A stretch of DNA of 64,000 nucleotides from Alphaproteobacteria bacterium (GCA_017647405.1 JAGCKR010000060.1:19575-83574); one strand, 5' to 3'. Counted from the first letter of the stretch, positions 32,659 through 42,435 are shown. The notes: generated by a model from the sequence alone, not told the origin. Translations and numbers: made by a program.

Positions 32659-33279
32659 TTATTTTTTCTTATATGGATTTTGAAAGAAAAAAAGTTTTTT
32701 GTCAATAGGTGAGTTTTGTTTTATGTTGTAAAGTGAGACTGTTGATTTTATTCCTTGCATATCAACAACTTCCCATTGTTTCAGAACAAGTGCTTCTTTA
32801 TCAATTGTTAATGTTAAAGAACCAAGTTCTTTTGCCCCTTTTTTGACTGCTGTAACCTTATATTCATCTAAAACATCTTGAACAGCTGTGACTAAAAACT
32901 CCGGATCTGAAAATTTGAGTTCTTTTTTTAAAATTAAATTAACTGGTGTTTGACTTAAATCAAAATAGCTGACTTCTTTTAAATCTTTGTCATGATAAAT
33001 AAGATATCCATTAACAGCATAAAATTCTAAAGGCGATCCTTTTTCATAGACAAGACGCATTTTTCCGGGGCGTGACATGTAAAGAGTTCCTGTTTGGAGA
33101 TCGTTTTCTGTTTTAGAATTAAATTGAGCAAATTCAGCTTTGAGTGTTTTAATCTTATTATATGCTGTTTCAACCTTTTTAAGAATTTCTTTATTCTCGG
33201 GTGTATCAATCTTTTTATCAATATCGGCGAAAGCCGGTACGGAAAAACAAAGAAGAGTAGCAAGTAAAATCTTTTTCAT
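32659..33279 (-). CDS. lolA: Outer-membrane lipoprotein carrier protein LolA
   Basis: Carries lipoproteins from LolCDE across the periplasm. ATG 33279 with AAAGGAAT upstream gives 206 residues; a longer frame to 33378 overlaps ftsK and lacks a ribosome site. Signal peptide MKKILLATLLCFSVPAFA. The mature chain has the half-barrel strands with FAQFNSKTENDLQTGTLYMSRPGKMRLVYE, the region that forms the hydrophobic lipid cavity. It is 13 nt downstream of ftsK, an arrangement common in proteobacteria. Confidence 0.93.
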   Translation of the reverse strand: MKKILLATLLCFSVPAFADIDKKIDTPENKEILKKVETAYNKIKTLKAEFAQFNSKTENDLQTGTLYMSRPGKMRLVYEKGSPLEFYAVNGYLIYHDKDLKEVSYFDLSQTPVNLILKKELKFSDPEFLVTAVQDVLDEYKVTAVKKGAKELGSLTLTIDKEALVLKQWEVVDMQGIKSTVSLYNIKQNSPIDKKLFFFQNPYKKK

Positions 33280-33292
33280 AATTATTCCTTTT

Positions 33293-35734
33293 TTATGCGT
33301 TAACCGTTGGAACAAGAATTTCGCGTTTTCCGGCAACGTTTGGTTTTGAAATAACGCCTTCGGCTTCCATTCTGTCAATCAAATCAGCTGCTTTGTTATA
33401 TCCAATACGTAGTTGGCGTTGAACATAACTTGTTGAAACTTTTTGATCTCTTAAGATAATAGCAACAGCTTGATCATATAAATCTCCTCCATTTGGAACA
33501 CTGCCTGAACCGCCGGTGGCACCCATTGCCATTGAAGCTTCGGCTTCTGGATCTGTTGTAACAGCATTCAAATATTGAGGTTCGGCCTGCATTTCCCAAT
33601 GATGAACAACTTGTTCAACATCATGATCAGAAACAAAAGGTCCGTGAACACGTTGCGGTTTTTGACCGGCAGGCATAAAGAGCATATCCCCTTTGCCCAA
33701 TAATCTTTCCGCACCATGCTCATCCAAAATGGTTCTAGAGTCTGTTTTACTGCGAACCTGGAAGGACATGCGGGAAGGGAAGTTGGATTTAATGGTACCG
33801 GTGATAACATCAACACTAGGTCTTTGTGTTGCTAAAATTAAATGGATACCAACAGCACGAGCCATTTGAGCCAGTCGTTGAATTAAAGGATCCACTTCTT
33901 TACCGCATCGTCCCATCAAATCAGCCATTTCATCAATGATAATCACAATATAAGGAATAGGTGTTAAATCAAATTCTTGTTCTTCATATATAGGGCGACC
34001 TGTTTCCGGATCAAAACCTGTTTGAACTCTTCTGGTTAAACTTTGTCCTTCTTGAGCAGCTTGTTTTAATTTTTGATTATATCCTTCAATATTGCGAACG
34101 CCTAAATGAGACATGGAGGTATATCTATCTTCCATTTCGCGTACAGCCCATTTCAATGCGATGACAACTTTTTCAGGATCAACAACAACAGGTGTTAAAA
34201 GGTGCGGTATTCGATTATAGACGGACAATTCAACCATTTTTGGATCAACCATGATTAAACGGCATTCTGCCGGCGTAAATTTATAAATCAAAGAAAGAAC
34301 CATTGTGTTAATAGCAACGGATTTACCAGAACCGGTGGTACCTGCAACCAGCAAGTGAGGCATCTTGGCAAGATCGGCAAAAATTGGTGCCCCGCCGATA
34401 TCTTTTCCTAAAATAAGAGGGAGCGCGCCGGTATTATTTTTAAATTGTGGATGTTCAATCATTTCTCTGATATAAACGACTTCGCGTTTTAAATTTGGCA
34501 TTTCAATACCAACAGCATCTGTTCCGGGAATAACAGCAATACGAACAGAAACAACTCGCATTTTCATGGCAATATCATCGGCAAGTGTGATGATACGTGC
34601 ACTTTTAATGCCTGCTGCTGGTTGAAATTCATAAAGTGTTACAACAGGGCCGGGGTGCGCGGTGATAACTTTTCCGGTGATACTGAATTGTGACAGAACA
34701 TCTTCAAGTTCCTTGCTTGTTTTGAGCATCACTTCTTTTGAAAGAGAAGGGGCGTTACTTGATTTAACGGGATCAAGAAGCGTGCTGGAAGGTAATTCAA
34801 GGGCTTCTGTTTCTGTTTTAGGAGAAGGTGTTTCTTCTTTCTTTTCTTCTTTTTCTTTTCGTTTAAATAAGGAAAGAGATTTTTTTTGCGGGGTTGTTTC
34901 AAGTGGCTCATCATTATCTTCGCTTGTTGAAACAGGTGAAAAATCAAATTCATCATCATTGGTAAATGATGGTTCGATTCTTTCTTTAAATTCAGGTTCT
35001 TTTTTCTTGAAATTAAATGAAAAAATATTTGTTTTTTTCTCTTTTTCCGTTTGAGGTTCTTCGGTTAGATTTGCAGTCTTATCTTCACTTGTTTGAGACT
35101 CAATGCATGTTTCTGTCTGATTTTTACCAAAAGAAATTTTTGGCATTGAAATTGTTGGAAGCGAAAAATGAAGTTTATTCACTCGTGGTAATTGAATATT
35201 TTTTACAACACTGCCCATCGTTTTTGAAAGCCCTTTTGAAAATCGAATAAATGGAATATTGATTCCAAATAAAACAAGAGTGATAGCGGTAATAAAGAAT
35301 AGGGCTTGAATATAAAAAGGAAACAAAGCGCTTTTTCCAAACCATTCGGTTAAATAAAATCCCATAAATCCGCCACCTTTTGAGGAAAACCATGCGCCGT
35401 TTGTTTGGATAAAGGATGGGCCAAGCGCCCATGCAAATGTTAATAATCCAAGGGTAAACAATAAAAATCTTGTTTTAAATAAATAAGCTCCTTTTAAGAG
35501 CAATACGCCGCTTGAAATTAAAAAAATCGGGATTAAAAATCCGGTTAAACCGAAATATTGCAAAATTAAATCTGCTGAAATAGCTCCAAATGACCCTAAA
35601 ACGTTTTGAGTGATTCCTGTGCTTGCAGTGTTAAAAGAAGGGTCTGCTACATGATAGGAAAAACAAGACACAAAGAAAACACAACCAAGTGAAAATAATA
35701 AAATCCCGTTAAAAATTTGAAAAAAACGTTTCAT
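33293..35734 (-). CDS. ftsK: DNA translocase FtsK
   Basis: 813 residues. Four membrane helices (about 1-160), a charged, Glu/Lys/Pro-rich linker (about 200-340), then the RecA-type motor with Walker A GTTGSGKS at 465-472 and Walker B VIIIDEMADLM, followed by MARAVGIHLILATQRPSVDVITGTIKSNFPSR. The C-terminal winged-helix gamma domain (YVQRQLRIGYNKAADLIDRME) reads KOPS sites and contacts XerD. It pumps chromosome ends at the division septum. It heads an operon with lolA. Confidence 0.97.
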   Translation of the reverse strand: MKRFFQIFNGILLFSLGCVFFVSCFSYHVADPSFNTASTGITQNVLGSFGAISADLILQYFGLTGFLIPIFLISSGVLLLKGAYLFKTRFLLFTLGLLTFAWALGPSFIQTNGAWFSSKGGGFMGFYLTEWFGKSALFPFYIQALFFITAITLVLFGINIPFIRFSKGLSKTMGSVVKNIQLPRVNKLHFSLPTISMPKISFGKNQTETCIESQTSEDKTANLTEEPQTEKEKKTNIFSFNFKKKEPEFKERIEPSFTNDDEFDFSPVSTSEDNDEPLETTPQKKSLSLFKRKEKEEKKEETPSPKTETEALELPSSTLLDPVKSSNAPSLSKEVMLKTSKELEDVLSQFSITGKVITAHPGPVVTLYEFQPAAGIKSARIITLADDIAMKMRVVSVRIAVIPGTDAVGIEMPNLKREVVYIREMIEHPQFKNNTGALPLILGKDIGGAPIFADLAKMPHLLVAGTTGSGKSVAINTMVLSLIYKFTPAECRLIMVDPKMVELSVYNRIPHLLTPVVVDPEKVVIALKWAVREMEDRYTSMSHLGVRNIEGYNQKLKQAAQEGQSLTRRVQTGFDPETGRPIYEEQEFDLTPIPYIVIIIDEMADLMGRCGKEVDPLIQRLAQMARAVGIHLILATQRPSVDVITGTIKSNFPSRMSFQVRSKTDSRTILDEHGAERLLGKGDMLFMPAGQKPQRVHGPFVSDHDVEQVVHHWEMQAEPQYLNAVTTDPEAEASMAMGATGGSGSVPNGGDLYDQAVAIILRDQKVSTSYVQRQLRIGYNKAADLIDRMEAEGVISKPNVAGKREILVPTVNA

Positions 35735-35870
35735 TGCCTATCCCTATATAATATTAAAGTAGTTCTTTTTTGTTCTATAGCGCGAAATTAAAAAAAATAC
35801 AACTTTATTTTTAAAAAAAACAGCCTTTTTTTTCTTTTTATTATATAATTTTTAAAAGCGGAAGAAAGGC

Positions 35871-35899
35871 TTGACAGGTGATTAAAAATCTGCAATAGT
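35871..35899 (+). promoter_or_regulatory. Promoter of the cdsA-rseP-bamA-lpx operon
   Basis: TTGACA (35871-35876), 17-nt spacer, AATAGT (35894-35899, 4/6), 23 nt before cdsA; GAAAGGAAT serves translation. Confidence 0.55.
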
Positions 35900-35922
35900 G
35901 AGCAAAATGAAAGGAATTTAAA

Positions 35923-36771
35923 ATGCATTCAAACTTATTTTTACGCCTTGTTTCGGCTCTTGTATTAGCTCCTATTGTTTTGGGAAGTATTTGGTTTGGT
36001 AAGGATTTTTATGTGGATTACTCTATTCCGCTTTACTCAATTTTATTGGCAGTGTTTGGGGCAGGATTGGCTTGGGAATGGACTCATATGTTTGATAAAA
36101 AAGTTTCTGTTAATACCGTATGGATGGTTCTTTTTGCCTGCTTGTGCGCGTTTATGACAGAAGCAAATCCGGCTTTCGCACTATGGTTGGCTATTTTGGG
36201 AACAACGATTGTTTTTTATAAATCCGGTTCAAGATTGCTTTATTCTTTGGGGCTTTTATACATTTGTATTCCTTTAATTTCTTTGGGGTATATTTATTAT
36301 GTGAATGATACGGTCAGTCGTGAAATTGTTCTTTGGCTTTTCTTTGTTGTTTGGGCAACGGATATTGGTGGTTATGTTGTTGGTAAATCAGTTGGTGGGC
36401 CAAAAATTGCTCCTAAAATCAGTGCAAAAAAAACATGGTCTGGTTTAATTGGTGGGGCTGTTTTTGCTATGGCAGTTGCCTATGTTTTTGCTCTTTATCT
36501 GAATGCTAATAATTATATTACGCCGACAAGTGGATTGACATTTGAACAAGTTAAAATGGTTTTGATTTGTTCGGCTGGTATTTTGGCTGTTGTATCACAA
36601 GCCGGTGATTTTTTTGAATCATATATTAAACGTTCGTTAAATTTAAAAGATTCAAGCAATTTAATTCCGGGACATGGGGGGCTTTTTGATCGGGTAGATG
36701 GTTTGTTGTTTGCCTCTGTGTTAACGGCGGTTATTATTTATTTCTTTAAGGATGGAGGCATGGTTTTTTAA
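35923..36771 (+). CDS. cdsA: Phosphatidate cytidylyltransferase (CDP-diacylglycerol synthase)
   Basis: Makes CDP-diacylglycerol, the precursor of both PssA and PgsA products, in the inner membrane. The 282 residues hold about eight helices; the family signature near the C-terminus, S-x-KR-x4-KD-x5-PGHGGxxDRxD, is present as SYIKRSLNLKDSSNLIPGHG followed by GLFDRVD, plus the conserved DIGGYVVGKSVGG and APKISAKKTWSG segments. It is the first gene of the long plus-strand envelope operon and overlaps rseP by 1 nt. Confidence 0.95.
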   Translation: MHSNLFLRLVSALVLAPIVLGSIWFGKDFYVDYSIPLYSILLAVFGAGLAWEWTHMFDKKVSVNTVWMVLFACLCAFMTEANPAFALWLAILGTTIVFYKSGSRLLYSLGLLYICIPLISLGYIYYVNDTVSREIVLWLFFVVWATDIGGYVVGKSVGGPKIAPKISAKKTWSGLIGGAVFAMAVAYVFALYLNANNYITPTSGLTFEQVKMVLICSAGILAVVSQAGDFFESYIKRSLNLKDSSNLIPGHGGLFDRVDGLLFASVLTAVIIYFFKDGGMVF

Positions 36772-37868
36772 TGTTAACAAGTTTAATTTACATTGCTTCT
36801 TTTGTTCTTGTTCTTTCCCTAATAGTTGTTATTCATGAGGGGGGGCACTTTTTTATGGCCAGATGGTGTGGTGTACATGTAACTGACTTTTCAGTTGGTT
36901 TTGGTCGAGAGATTTTTTCTCGTGTAGATAAAAAAGGAACCCGTTGGAAACTTTGTTTGATTCCTCTTGGCGGTTATGTGAAAATGTTGGGTGATACGGA
37001 TGCGGCCAGTGCTCAATCTTCTACGGAAGGGTTAACGGAAGAAGAGAAAAAGAAAGCTTTTTTGACGCAAAAACTTTGGAAAAGAGCTTTGATTATTTTT
37101 GCTGGGCCTGGGATGAATTATTTATTTGCCATTTTATTATTGACAGGTATTTTCTTTTCGGTTGGTGAAGCAAAGTTACAACCGGTTATCGGAACGGTTA
37201 TTGAAAATTCTCCGGCAGCTGAAGCAGGAATGCAACCGGGAGACCGATTTGTTGAGATTAATAATCAAAAAGTAAGTGAATTTTCGGATGTTATCCGCTT
37301 GGTTCGGTTAACAGAATTTGAAAAACCGTTAGATATCCTTTTTGAAAGAGATGGTGTTATGCATCGCCTTTCTTTGAAGCCGCGATATGTGGATGGTTCT
37401 GAATATCCGATGATTGGTTTTTCTGCCTCAGCAGAGCATTTTGAAGCAGCAATGCCGTTATCATTGGGTGCATCGGCTTTAAAAGCGGTTCAGTCTGTTT
37501 GGAATATTACGGCGGATACAACGATTTATTTGGGGCAAGTTTTATTTCAAAACAGAAGTCCGAAAGATATGCGAGGTCCATTAGGAATTGCTGAAATGTC
37601 TGGGGATGCTGTTCGTGGGGGTTGGCTTTCCTTATTGATGTTTATTGTTCAAATTTCAGTTGCTGTTGGATTTATGAATTTATTGCCCATTCCGGTGTTA
37701 GATGGGGGGCATTTGGCGTTTTACGCCGTTGAAGCGGTGAGGGGAAAGCCACTGCCTGACCGTGCTCAAAATGCGTTTTTAGTGGCTGGATTGAGTGTTT
37801 TATTAGTGTTGTTGGCATATACAATGCTTTTGGATGTGCCACGTATTGTACAAAGGATCTTTGGATGA
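36771..37868 (+). CDS. rseP: Site-2 protease RseP, intramembrane zinc metalloprotease
   Basis: 365 residues. H22-E23-G-G-H26 in the first helix provides the zinc ligands and catalytic Glu; the third ligand is in NLLPIPVLDGGH near residue 310. One PDZ domain lies between (about 120-190, IGTVIENSPAAEAGMQPGDR). E. coli RseP has two PDZ domains; a single one is common in alphaproteobacteria. It cleaves anti-sigma factors and remnant signal peptides. No anti-sigma gene is nearby. It overlaps bamA by 4 nt (ATGA). Confidence 0.96.
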   Translation: MLTSLIYIASFVLVLSLIVVIHEGGHFFMARWCGVHVTDFSVGFGREIFSRVDKKGTRWKLCLIPLGGYVKMLGDTDAASAQSSTEGLTEEEKKKAFLTQKLWKRALIIFAGPGMNYLFAILLLTGIFFSVGEAKLQPVIGTVIENSPAAEAGMQPGDRFVEINNQKVSEFSDVIRLVRLTEFEKPLDILFERDGVMHRLSLKPRYVDGSEYPMIGFSASAEHFEAAMPLSLGASALKAVQSVWNITADTTIYLGQVLFQNRSPKDMRGPLGIAEMSGDAVRGGWLSLLMFIVQISVAVGFMNLLPIPVLDGGHLAFYAVEAVRGKPLPDRAQNAFLVAGLSVLLVLLAYTMLLDVPRIVQRIFG

Positions 37869-40138
37869 AAAAAATAGTCAGTTTTTCTTTACTGGTATCT
37901 TCAGTTCTTTCAACACCTGCCGGTGCTGAAATTTTGAAGAATGTTTCAATTGAAGGCACACATCGGTTTGAGCCGGCTTCGATTATGCAAAATTTGAATA
38001 TCAAACAGGGTCAAAATTTAACTCCTTATGAGTTGGATAATATTACAAAAACATTATTCGATACAAAATTATTTTCTGATGTTGATGTTCGTATGAATAA
38101 GGGGACACTCACAATTCAGGTTCAGGAAAATCCGATTGTTCGTGAAGTTTATTTTGAAGGAAACGACAAGATGGATGATGATGTGCTGAAAACCGAAATT
38201 GAATTGAAACCTCGAACGGTTTATACCGCCAGCACCGCTCAATCTGATGCTGACAGATTGTTAACACTTTATAAAAGAAGTGGACGTTTTGGTGCTTCTG
38301 TAACGCCAAAAATTATTAAAAAAGATCAAAATCGTGTAGATGTGATTTTTGAAATTGAAGAAGGTGCTAAAACAACAATTGAAAAAATCAGTTTTACAGG
38401 AAACTCTCGTTTTGATGATGGAACACTCAAAGATGTGTTAGTTACAAAGGAAAACGCATGGTATCGTTTCTTTGCTTCAACTGATACATATGATCCGGAT
38501 CGGTTGAATTATGATAAAGAGATGTTGCGTCGTTTTTATTTAAAACATGGGTATGTTGATTTTAAAGTTGTGAATGCGGCAGCTGAATTATTGCCGGATA
38601 AAACAGGATTCACGTTGACCATTGATGTTGATGAAGGTGACAGATATCGTTTTAGCCAGCCACAAATTAAAGTTTCTTTGCCGGCTTATGCTCAAAGAGG
38701 TAATAAAGAAGAATTAGTTAAGTTGCTGTCATTTGAAAAAGGCGAATGGTTTAATGCTGAAAAAATTGATTCAACTGTTGAACAATTAACGGATAAGTTT
38801 GCAAACGAAGGGTATGCCTTTGTTGAAGTGACGCCGGAATTTACGAAAAATGAAAAAGATAAAACCATTCAGGTTGTTTTCAGGGTTCAAGAAGGTGAAA
38901 AAGTTTTTGTAAATAAAATTAATATTCATGGTAACTCACGAACACAAGATAAAGTTATTCGCCGCGAATTCAAGATCAAAGAAGGTGATGCCTTTAATGC
39001 TTCAAAATTGCGTCGTTCTCAACAAAAAGTTGAAGATTTAGATTATTTTGAAAAAGTTGATTTTAAAACAACGCCGGTTTATGGAGATATGTCAAAAACA
39101 GATGTTGATGTGACGGTTAGAGAAAAGTCAACCGGTTCATTCAATGTGGGTGTGGGTTGGTCTTCATATGACGGGATGCTCTTTGAAACAGGGATTGTTG
39201 AACGCAATATTTTGGGAACAGGTAATATTATTAATTTAAATGCCATGCTCTCACAAAAAGAAACGCAATATGTTGCCGGTCTTACCAATCCTTATTTCCT
39301 TGATTTGCCATTGTTAGCCGGTCTTGAAATTTTTAGAACAACAAGAGATAACAGTGATTCTTCATCATATAGTTACACCTCATACGGGGCAACAACAAGA
39401 TTTGGCTGGAACTATACGGATGCTTTGCGTCAAACGGTTCGTTACACATTGAGAAGAGATGATGTTAATGATATTGATAGTGATGCATCTATTTACATTA
39501 AGGAACAAGAAGGGCAGACGACTGTTTCTTTAATTGGTCAAGATATCAGTTATGATAAACGTGACAGTCGAATTAATCCGACAGAAGGATACTATTTAAA
39601 TTTGGGAACGGACTATGCCGGTATTGGTGGGGATACAAAATTTTTCCGTGTAACGGCAACGGCTATTCAATATTTTTCACTTGCGGATGATGTTGTTCTT
39701 TCTTTGCGAGGCGATGGGGGACATATCTGGGGAACCGGAGGTAAAGATGTTAGAATTAATAACCGTTTCTTCTTAGGTGATTATTCTTTAAGAGGATTTG
39801 AATATGGAGGTGTTGGTGCCAGAGACCGCGCAACTGATGACGCTTTGGGTGGTAACTGGTATGTAACAGCTTCAACAGAATTAGTCTTTCCGCTTGGTTT
39901 ACCACGTGAAATCGGTATTAAAGGTAAAACATTTGTTGATGCCGGTATGATAGGTAAACCAGATGGATATGATGAAAAATACATGGATTACAGCAGCGGG
40001 GTTCGTGTGGCTGCCGGTGTGGGTATTTTATGGCAATCACCAATGGGGATGATTAATCTTGATTTCTCATTGCCGGTGGTTAAAGAATCTTATGATAAAA
40101 CACAAGTATTCCGTTTGAACTTTGGGAAAGGATTTTAA
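37865..40138 (+). CDS. bamA: Outer-membrane protein assembly factor BamA
   Basis: 757 residues: signal peptide (to TPAGA|EI), five POTRA domains (about 22-415) with the repeated pattern of the form 'V..I.I.GN.R....VIRRE', and a 16-strand barrel (about 430-757) with the RGF motif as LRGFEYGG near residue 645 and the terminal strand VFRLNFGKGF. It inserts beta-barrels in the outer membrane; likely clients here are FadL and autotransporters. The gene overlaps rseP by 4 nt and is followed by the Skp-like gene after two bases. Confidence 0.97.
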   Translation: MKKIVSFSLLVSSVLSTPAGAEILKNVSIEGTHRFEPASIMQNLNIKQGQNLTPYELDNITKTLFDTKLFSDVDVRMNKGTLTIQVQENPIVREVYFEGNDKMDDDVLKTEIELKPRTVYTASTAQSDADRLLTLYKRSGRFGASVTPKIIKKDQNRVDVIFEIEEGAKTTIEKISFTGNSRFDDGTLKDVLVTKENAWYRFFASTDTYDPDRLNYDKEMLRRFYLKHGYVDFKVVNAAAELLPDKTGFTLTIDVDEGDRYRFSQPQIKVSLPAYAQRGNKEELVKLLSFEKGEWFNAEKIDSTVEQLTDKFANEGYAFVEVTPEFTKNEKDKTIQVVFRVQEGEKVFVNKINIHGNSRTQDKVIRREFKIKEGDAFNASKLRRSQQKVEDLDYFEKVDFKTTPVYGDMSKTDVDVTVREKSTGSFNVGVGWSSYDGMLFETGIVERNILGTGNIINLNAMLSQKETQYVAGLTNPYFLDLPLLAGLEIFRTTRDNSDSSSYSYTSYGATTRFGWNYTDALRQTVRYTLRRDDVNDIDSDASIYIKEQEGQTTVSLIGQDISYDKRDSRINPTEGYYLNLGTDYAGIGGDTKFFRVTATAIQYFSLADDVVLSLRGDGGHIWGTGGKDVRINNRFFLGDYSLRGFEYGGVGARDRATDDALGGNWYVTASTELVFPLGLPREIGIKGKTFVDAGMIGKPDGYDEKYMDYSSGVRVAAGVGILWQSPMGMINLDFSLPVVKESYDKTQVFRLNFGKGF

Positions 40139-40140
40139 AA

Positions 40141-40794
40141 ATGAGTAATATACTTTTAAAAGCAGGTGCTGGTTGTGGTATTGCAGGGTTGTTATTGGCT
40201 GGAGCAATGGCTTATGGAACAGTCCCGTTTAATAATACGTCAGTTGCTGTATTAGATTTGGATCGTGTACAACAAGAAGCTGATGCCTATGAAAAGGTTA
40301 AAACCGAAACAGAAAAATATGTCAGTGCATTAAAAGCTCGTTTTATTGATGAAGAAACGGCATTAGCACAAAAAGGAGCTGATCTTAAAAAGAAAATTGA
40401 GGCTGCTGGTGGAAAAACGGCTGGATTTGAAAAAGAAATTCAAAAATTAAATCAGGAATTGGTTGAATTTCAACGCAAAGTACGTTTTGAATCCGAATTG
40501 ATTGCCCGCGCTAAAAATGCTGCTATTGCACAAGTGGCACCGATTGCGCAGGCCTCTTTAAAAGAAATCAGTCAAAAGAAAGGCTTGAGTGTGATCTTGC
40601 CACGTCCGTATGTTACATATCATACTGAAAATGTTGATATTACGGATGAATTTATTAAGTTACTTGATGGAAAGAAGATTCAAGTTTCTTATCCGGATCC
40701 GGCACAGTTTACAGTTCCGGTTGTGGCTAATCAAGGCGCTGCGCAACAACAAAGTGCTCAAAAAACAGAAGAAAAACCGACTGAAAGTAAATAA
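40141..40794 (+). CDS. skp: Skp/OmpH-like periplasmic chaperone
   Basis: 217 residues, N-terminal signal/anchor (about 7-29), the family opening VAVLDLDRVQQEADAYEKV, then a long coiled coil (about 50-130) and a short beta cap with KGLSVILPRPYVTYH. The Skp fold uses this tentacle to hold unfolded barrels. The position between bamA and lpxD is the usual one. It is longer than E. coli Skp (161), with an added Gln/Glu/Thr/Lys-rich tail. Confidence 0.9.
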   Translation: MSNILLKAGAGCGIAGLLLAGAMAYGTVPFNNTSVAVLDLDRVQQEADAYEKVKTETEKYVSALKARFIDEETALAQKGADLKKKIEAAGGKTAGFEKEIQKLNQELVEFQRKVRFESELIARAKNAAIAQVAPIAQASLKEISQKKGLSVILPRPYVTYHTENVDITDEFIKLLDGKKIQVSYPDPAQFTVPVVANQGAAQQQSAQKTEEKPTESK

Positions 40795-40796
40795 CG

Positions 40797-41819
40797 ATGA
40801 CAGATACGCGTTTTTTTGATAAAAAAGAGGGGTTAACATTAGGTGAAATTGCCAAAATCGGGGAGCTTAAGCTCCCTGACGGCGCCTCTTTAGATCGTGT
40901 TTTTACGGATGTTGCTTCCATTGATAAAGCAGGTGAAAATGACGTAACATGGGCTTTTATTCCGGCCATGCGTGAACCTTTAAAGAATACAAAAGCAGGT
41001 GCAGTGATTGTGCCTGAAAAATTCTTAGAATTTGTTCCAGAGGGTGTTTTGCCACTTATTAGTGCTGATCCGCACAGATCTTATGGATTGGTTGCTTCTG
41101 CTTTTTATCCAACTGTTGTTGAAAGTTATATCTCTGATAAAGCTTTTATTCATCCAACAGCAACATTAGGGGATGGATGTCGTGTTGAAGCCGGTGCTTT
41201 TATTGGTGAAAATGTTGTTTTAGGTTCCAGATGTGATATCAGAGCTAATGCCGTTATTGAAAAAGGCGTGCAAATGGGTGATGATTGCATTGTTGGTGCA
41301 ACAGCAACTGTTTCTCATTGTTTAGCAGGATCAAAAGTTTATATTTATCCGGGTGCGCATATCGGCCAAGATGGATTTGGTTTTGCTATGTCTGCCAAAG
41401 GGCCGGTGAAAGTGCCCCAATTGGGCCGAGTGATTATCGGAAATGATGTTGAAATTGGTTCGGGAACAACAGTTGATCGTGGTGCTATGGGTGATACGGT
41501 GATTGGTGATGGTTGTCGGATTGATAATTTAGTTCAGGTTGCCCATAATGTTAAATTAGGACGTTGTTGTGTGATTGTTTCACAGGTTGGTATTGCCGGC
41601 AGTTGTGAATTTTCTGATTTTGTTGTTGCTGGTGGACAGGTTGGTTTTGCCGGTCACTTGAAAATCGGTGCTGGTGCTCAAATTGCAGCGCAGTCCGGTA
41701 TTATGACGGATGTTGCTCCGGGCTCTATTTTGATGGGAAGTCCGGCTGTTTCTCGTGTGGAATTTATGCGACAACAAATTGCCTTGCAACGATTGACAAA
41801 GAAGAAAAAAGAAGAATAA
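40797..41819 (+). CDS. lpxD: UDP-3-O-(3-hydroxyacyl)glucosamine N-acyltransferase
   Basis: Third step of lipid A synthesis. 340 residues: an N-terminal uridine-binding domain (about 1-100, with NDVTWAFIPAM), then a left-handed beta helix of hexapeptides (about 110-320) with VAHNVKLGRCCVIVSQVGIAGS containing the catalytic His, and a C-terminal helix (RQQIALQRLTKKKKE). Spacing to its neighbours is 2 and 13 nt. It acts on the product of LpxC, not encoded here. Confidence 0.97.
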   Translation: MTDTRFFDKKEGLTLGEIAKIGELKLPDGASLDRVFTDVASIDKAGENDVTWAFIPAMREPLKNTKAGAVIVPEKFLEFVPEGVLPLISADPHRSYGLVASAFYPTVVESYISDKAFIHPTATLGDGCRVEAGAFIGENVVLGSRCDIRANAVIEKGVQMGDDCIVGATATVSHCLAGSKVYIYPGAHIGQDGFGFAMSAKGPVKVPQLGRVIIGNDVEIGSGTTVDRGAMGDTVIGDGCRIDNLVQVAHNVKLGRCCVIVSQVGIAGSCEFSDFVVAGGQVGFAGHLKIGAGAQIAAQSGIMTDVAPGSILMGSPAVSRVEFMRQQIALQRLTKKKKEE

Positions 41820-41832
41820 AAGGATACTTAAG

Positions 41833-42315
41833 ATGGAAGAAAATAAACAAGAAGAACAAACAAATATTATTGAAGAGATGCGTATTGGCGAAATTTTGAA
41901 ATTATTGCCACACCGCTATCCGTTTTTGCTTGTGGATCGTTTGAAAAACGTTGTGCCGGGTGAAAGTGGTATCGGTATTAAAAATGTGACAATGAATGAA
42001 GAATTTTTTCAAGGCCATTTCCCGGAAAATCCGGTGATGCCTGGTGTTCTTCAGATTGAAGCAATGGCTCAAACCGCCGGTATTATTGTTTTAACAGCTT
42101 TTCCTGAAGAAGAAAGAAGTGGTAACAGTGTTTACTTTATGACGGTTGATGAAGTAAAATTCCGCAAGCCGATTTTACCAGGTGATGTGATTGAATTTTA
42201 CGTTAAAAAGGAACAGGCTGTTCGTAATGTATTTAAATTCCGTGGAGAAGCCAAAGTTGATGGGAAACTTGTTTCTCAAGCAACATTCAGTGCCATGGTT
42301 TTTAAAAAGGCATAA
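41833..42315 (+). CDS. fabZ: 3-hydroxyacyl-[acyl-carrier-protein] dehydratase FabZ
   Basis: 160 residues of hot-dog fold: ILKLLPHRYPFLLVDR (catalytic His), FFQGHFPENPVMPGVLQIEAMAQ with the catalytic Glu, and a final strand set. It dehydrates 3-hydroxyacyl-ACP in fatty-acid elongation and competes with LpxA and LpxD for the same pool, which explains its place within the lpx cluster. AAAGGATAC precedes the start. Confidence 0.97.
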   Translation: MEENKQEEQTNIIEEMRIGEILKLLPHRYPFLLVDRLKNVVPGESGIGIKNVTMNEEFFQGHFPENPVMPGVLQIEAMAQTAGIIVLTAFPEEERSGNSVYFMTVDEVKFRKPILPGDVIEFYVKKEQAVRNVFKFRGEAKVDGKLVSQATFSAMVFKKA

Positions 42316-42338
42316 AATTTATTACAAAGGAGTAAAAA

Positions 42339-42401
42339 ATGCGCCCGAAAAGAGAAATCCATTTAAAAGCAATTTCTCAAAAAGAGGCGCTTTTTTTATA
42401 A
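42339..42401 (+). CDS. Possible 20-residue leader peptide between fabZ and lpxA
   Basis: After an ideal AAAGGAG and a 7-nt spacer, ATG opens a frame reading MRPKREIHLKAISQKEALFL and stopping at TAA 42399-42401. Its codons coincide with a hairpin and T-run (42341-42397). No family is known for it; whether it is translated is inference from the ribosome site. Confidence 0.35.
   Translation: MRPKREIHLKAISQKEALFL
42341..42397 (+). terminator. Attenuator/terminator-like hairpin inside the lpx operon
   Basis: GCGCC (42341-42345) pairs with GGCGC (42386-42390), and GAGAAAT (42352-42358) with ATTTCTC (42372-42378), separated by an A-rich internal loop; T7 follows directly (42391-42397). The layout is that of an intrinsic terminator, but genes of the same pathway continue on both sides, so partial termination or attenuation is likely. 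Confidence 0.6.
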
Positions 42402-42435
42402 GCCATTTATCAAAAAAGAATAAAGGAGTAAAAAT

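Noticed and set aside
34662..35054. 130-residue Ser-rich open frame opposite ftsK
   Set aside because: It is antisense to the Glu/Lys-rich linker of FtsK, whose codons read as Ser and Phe on the other strand.
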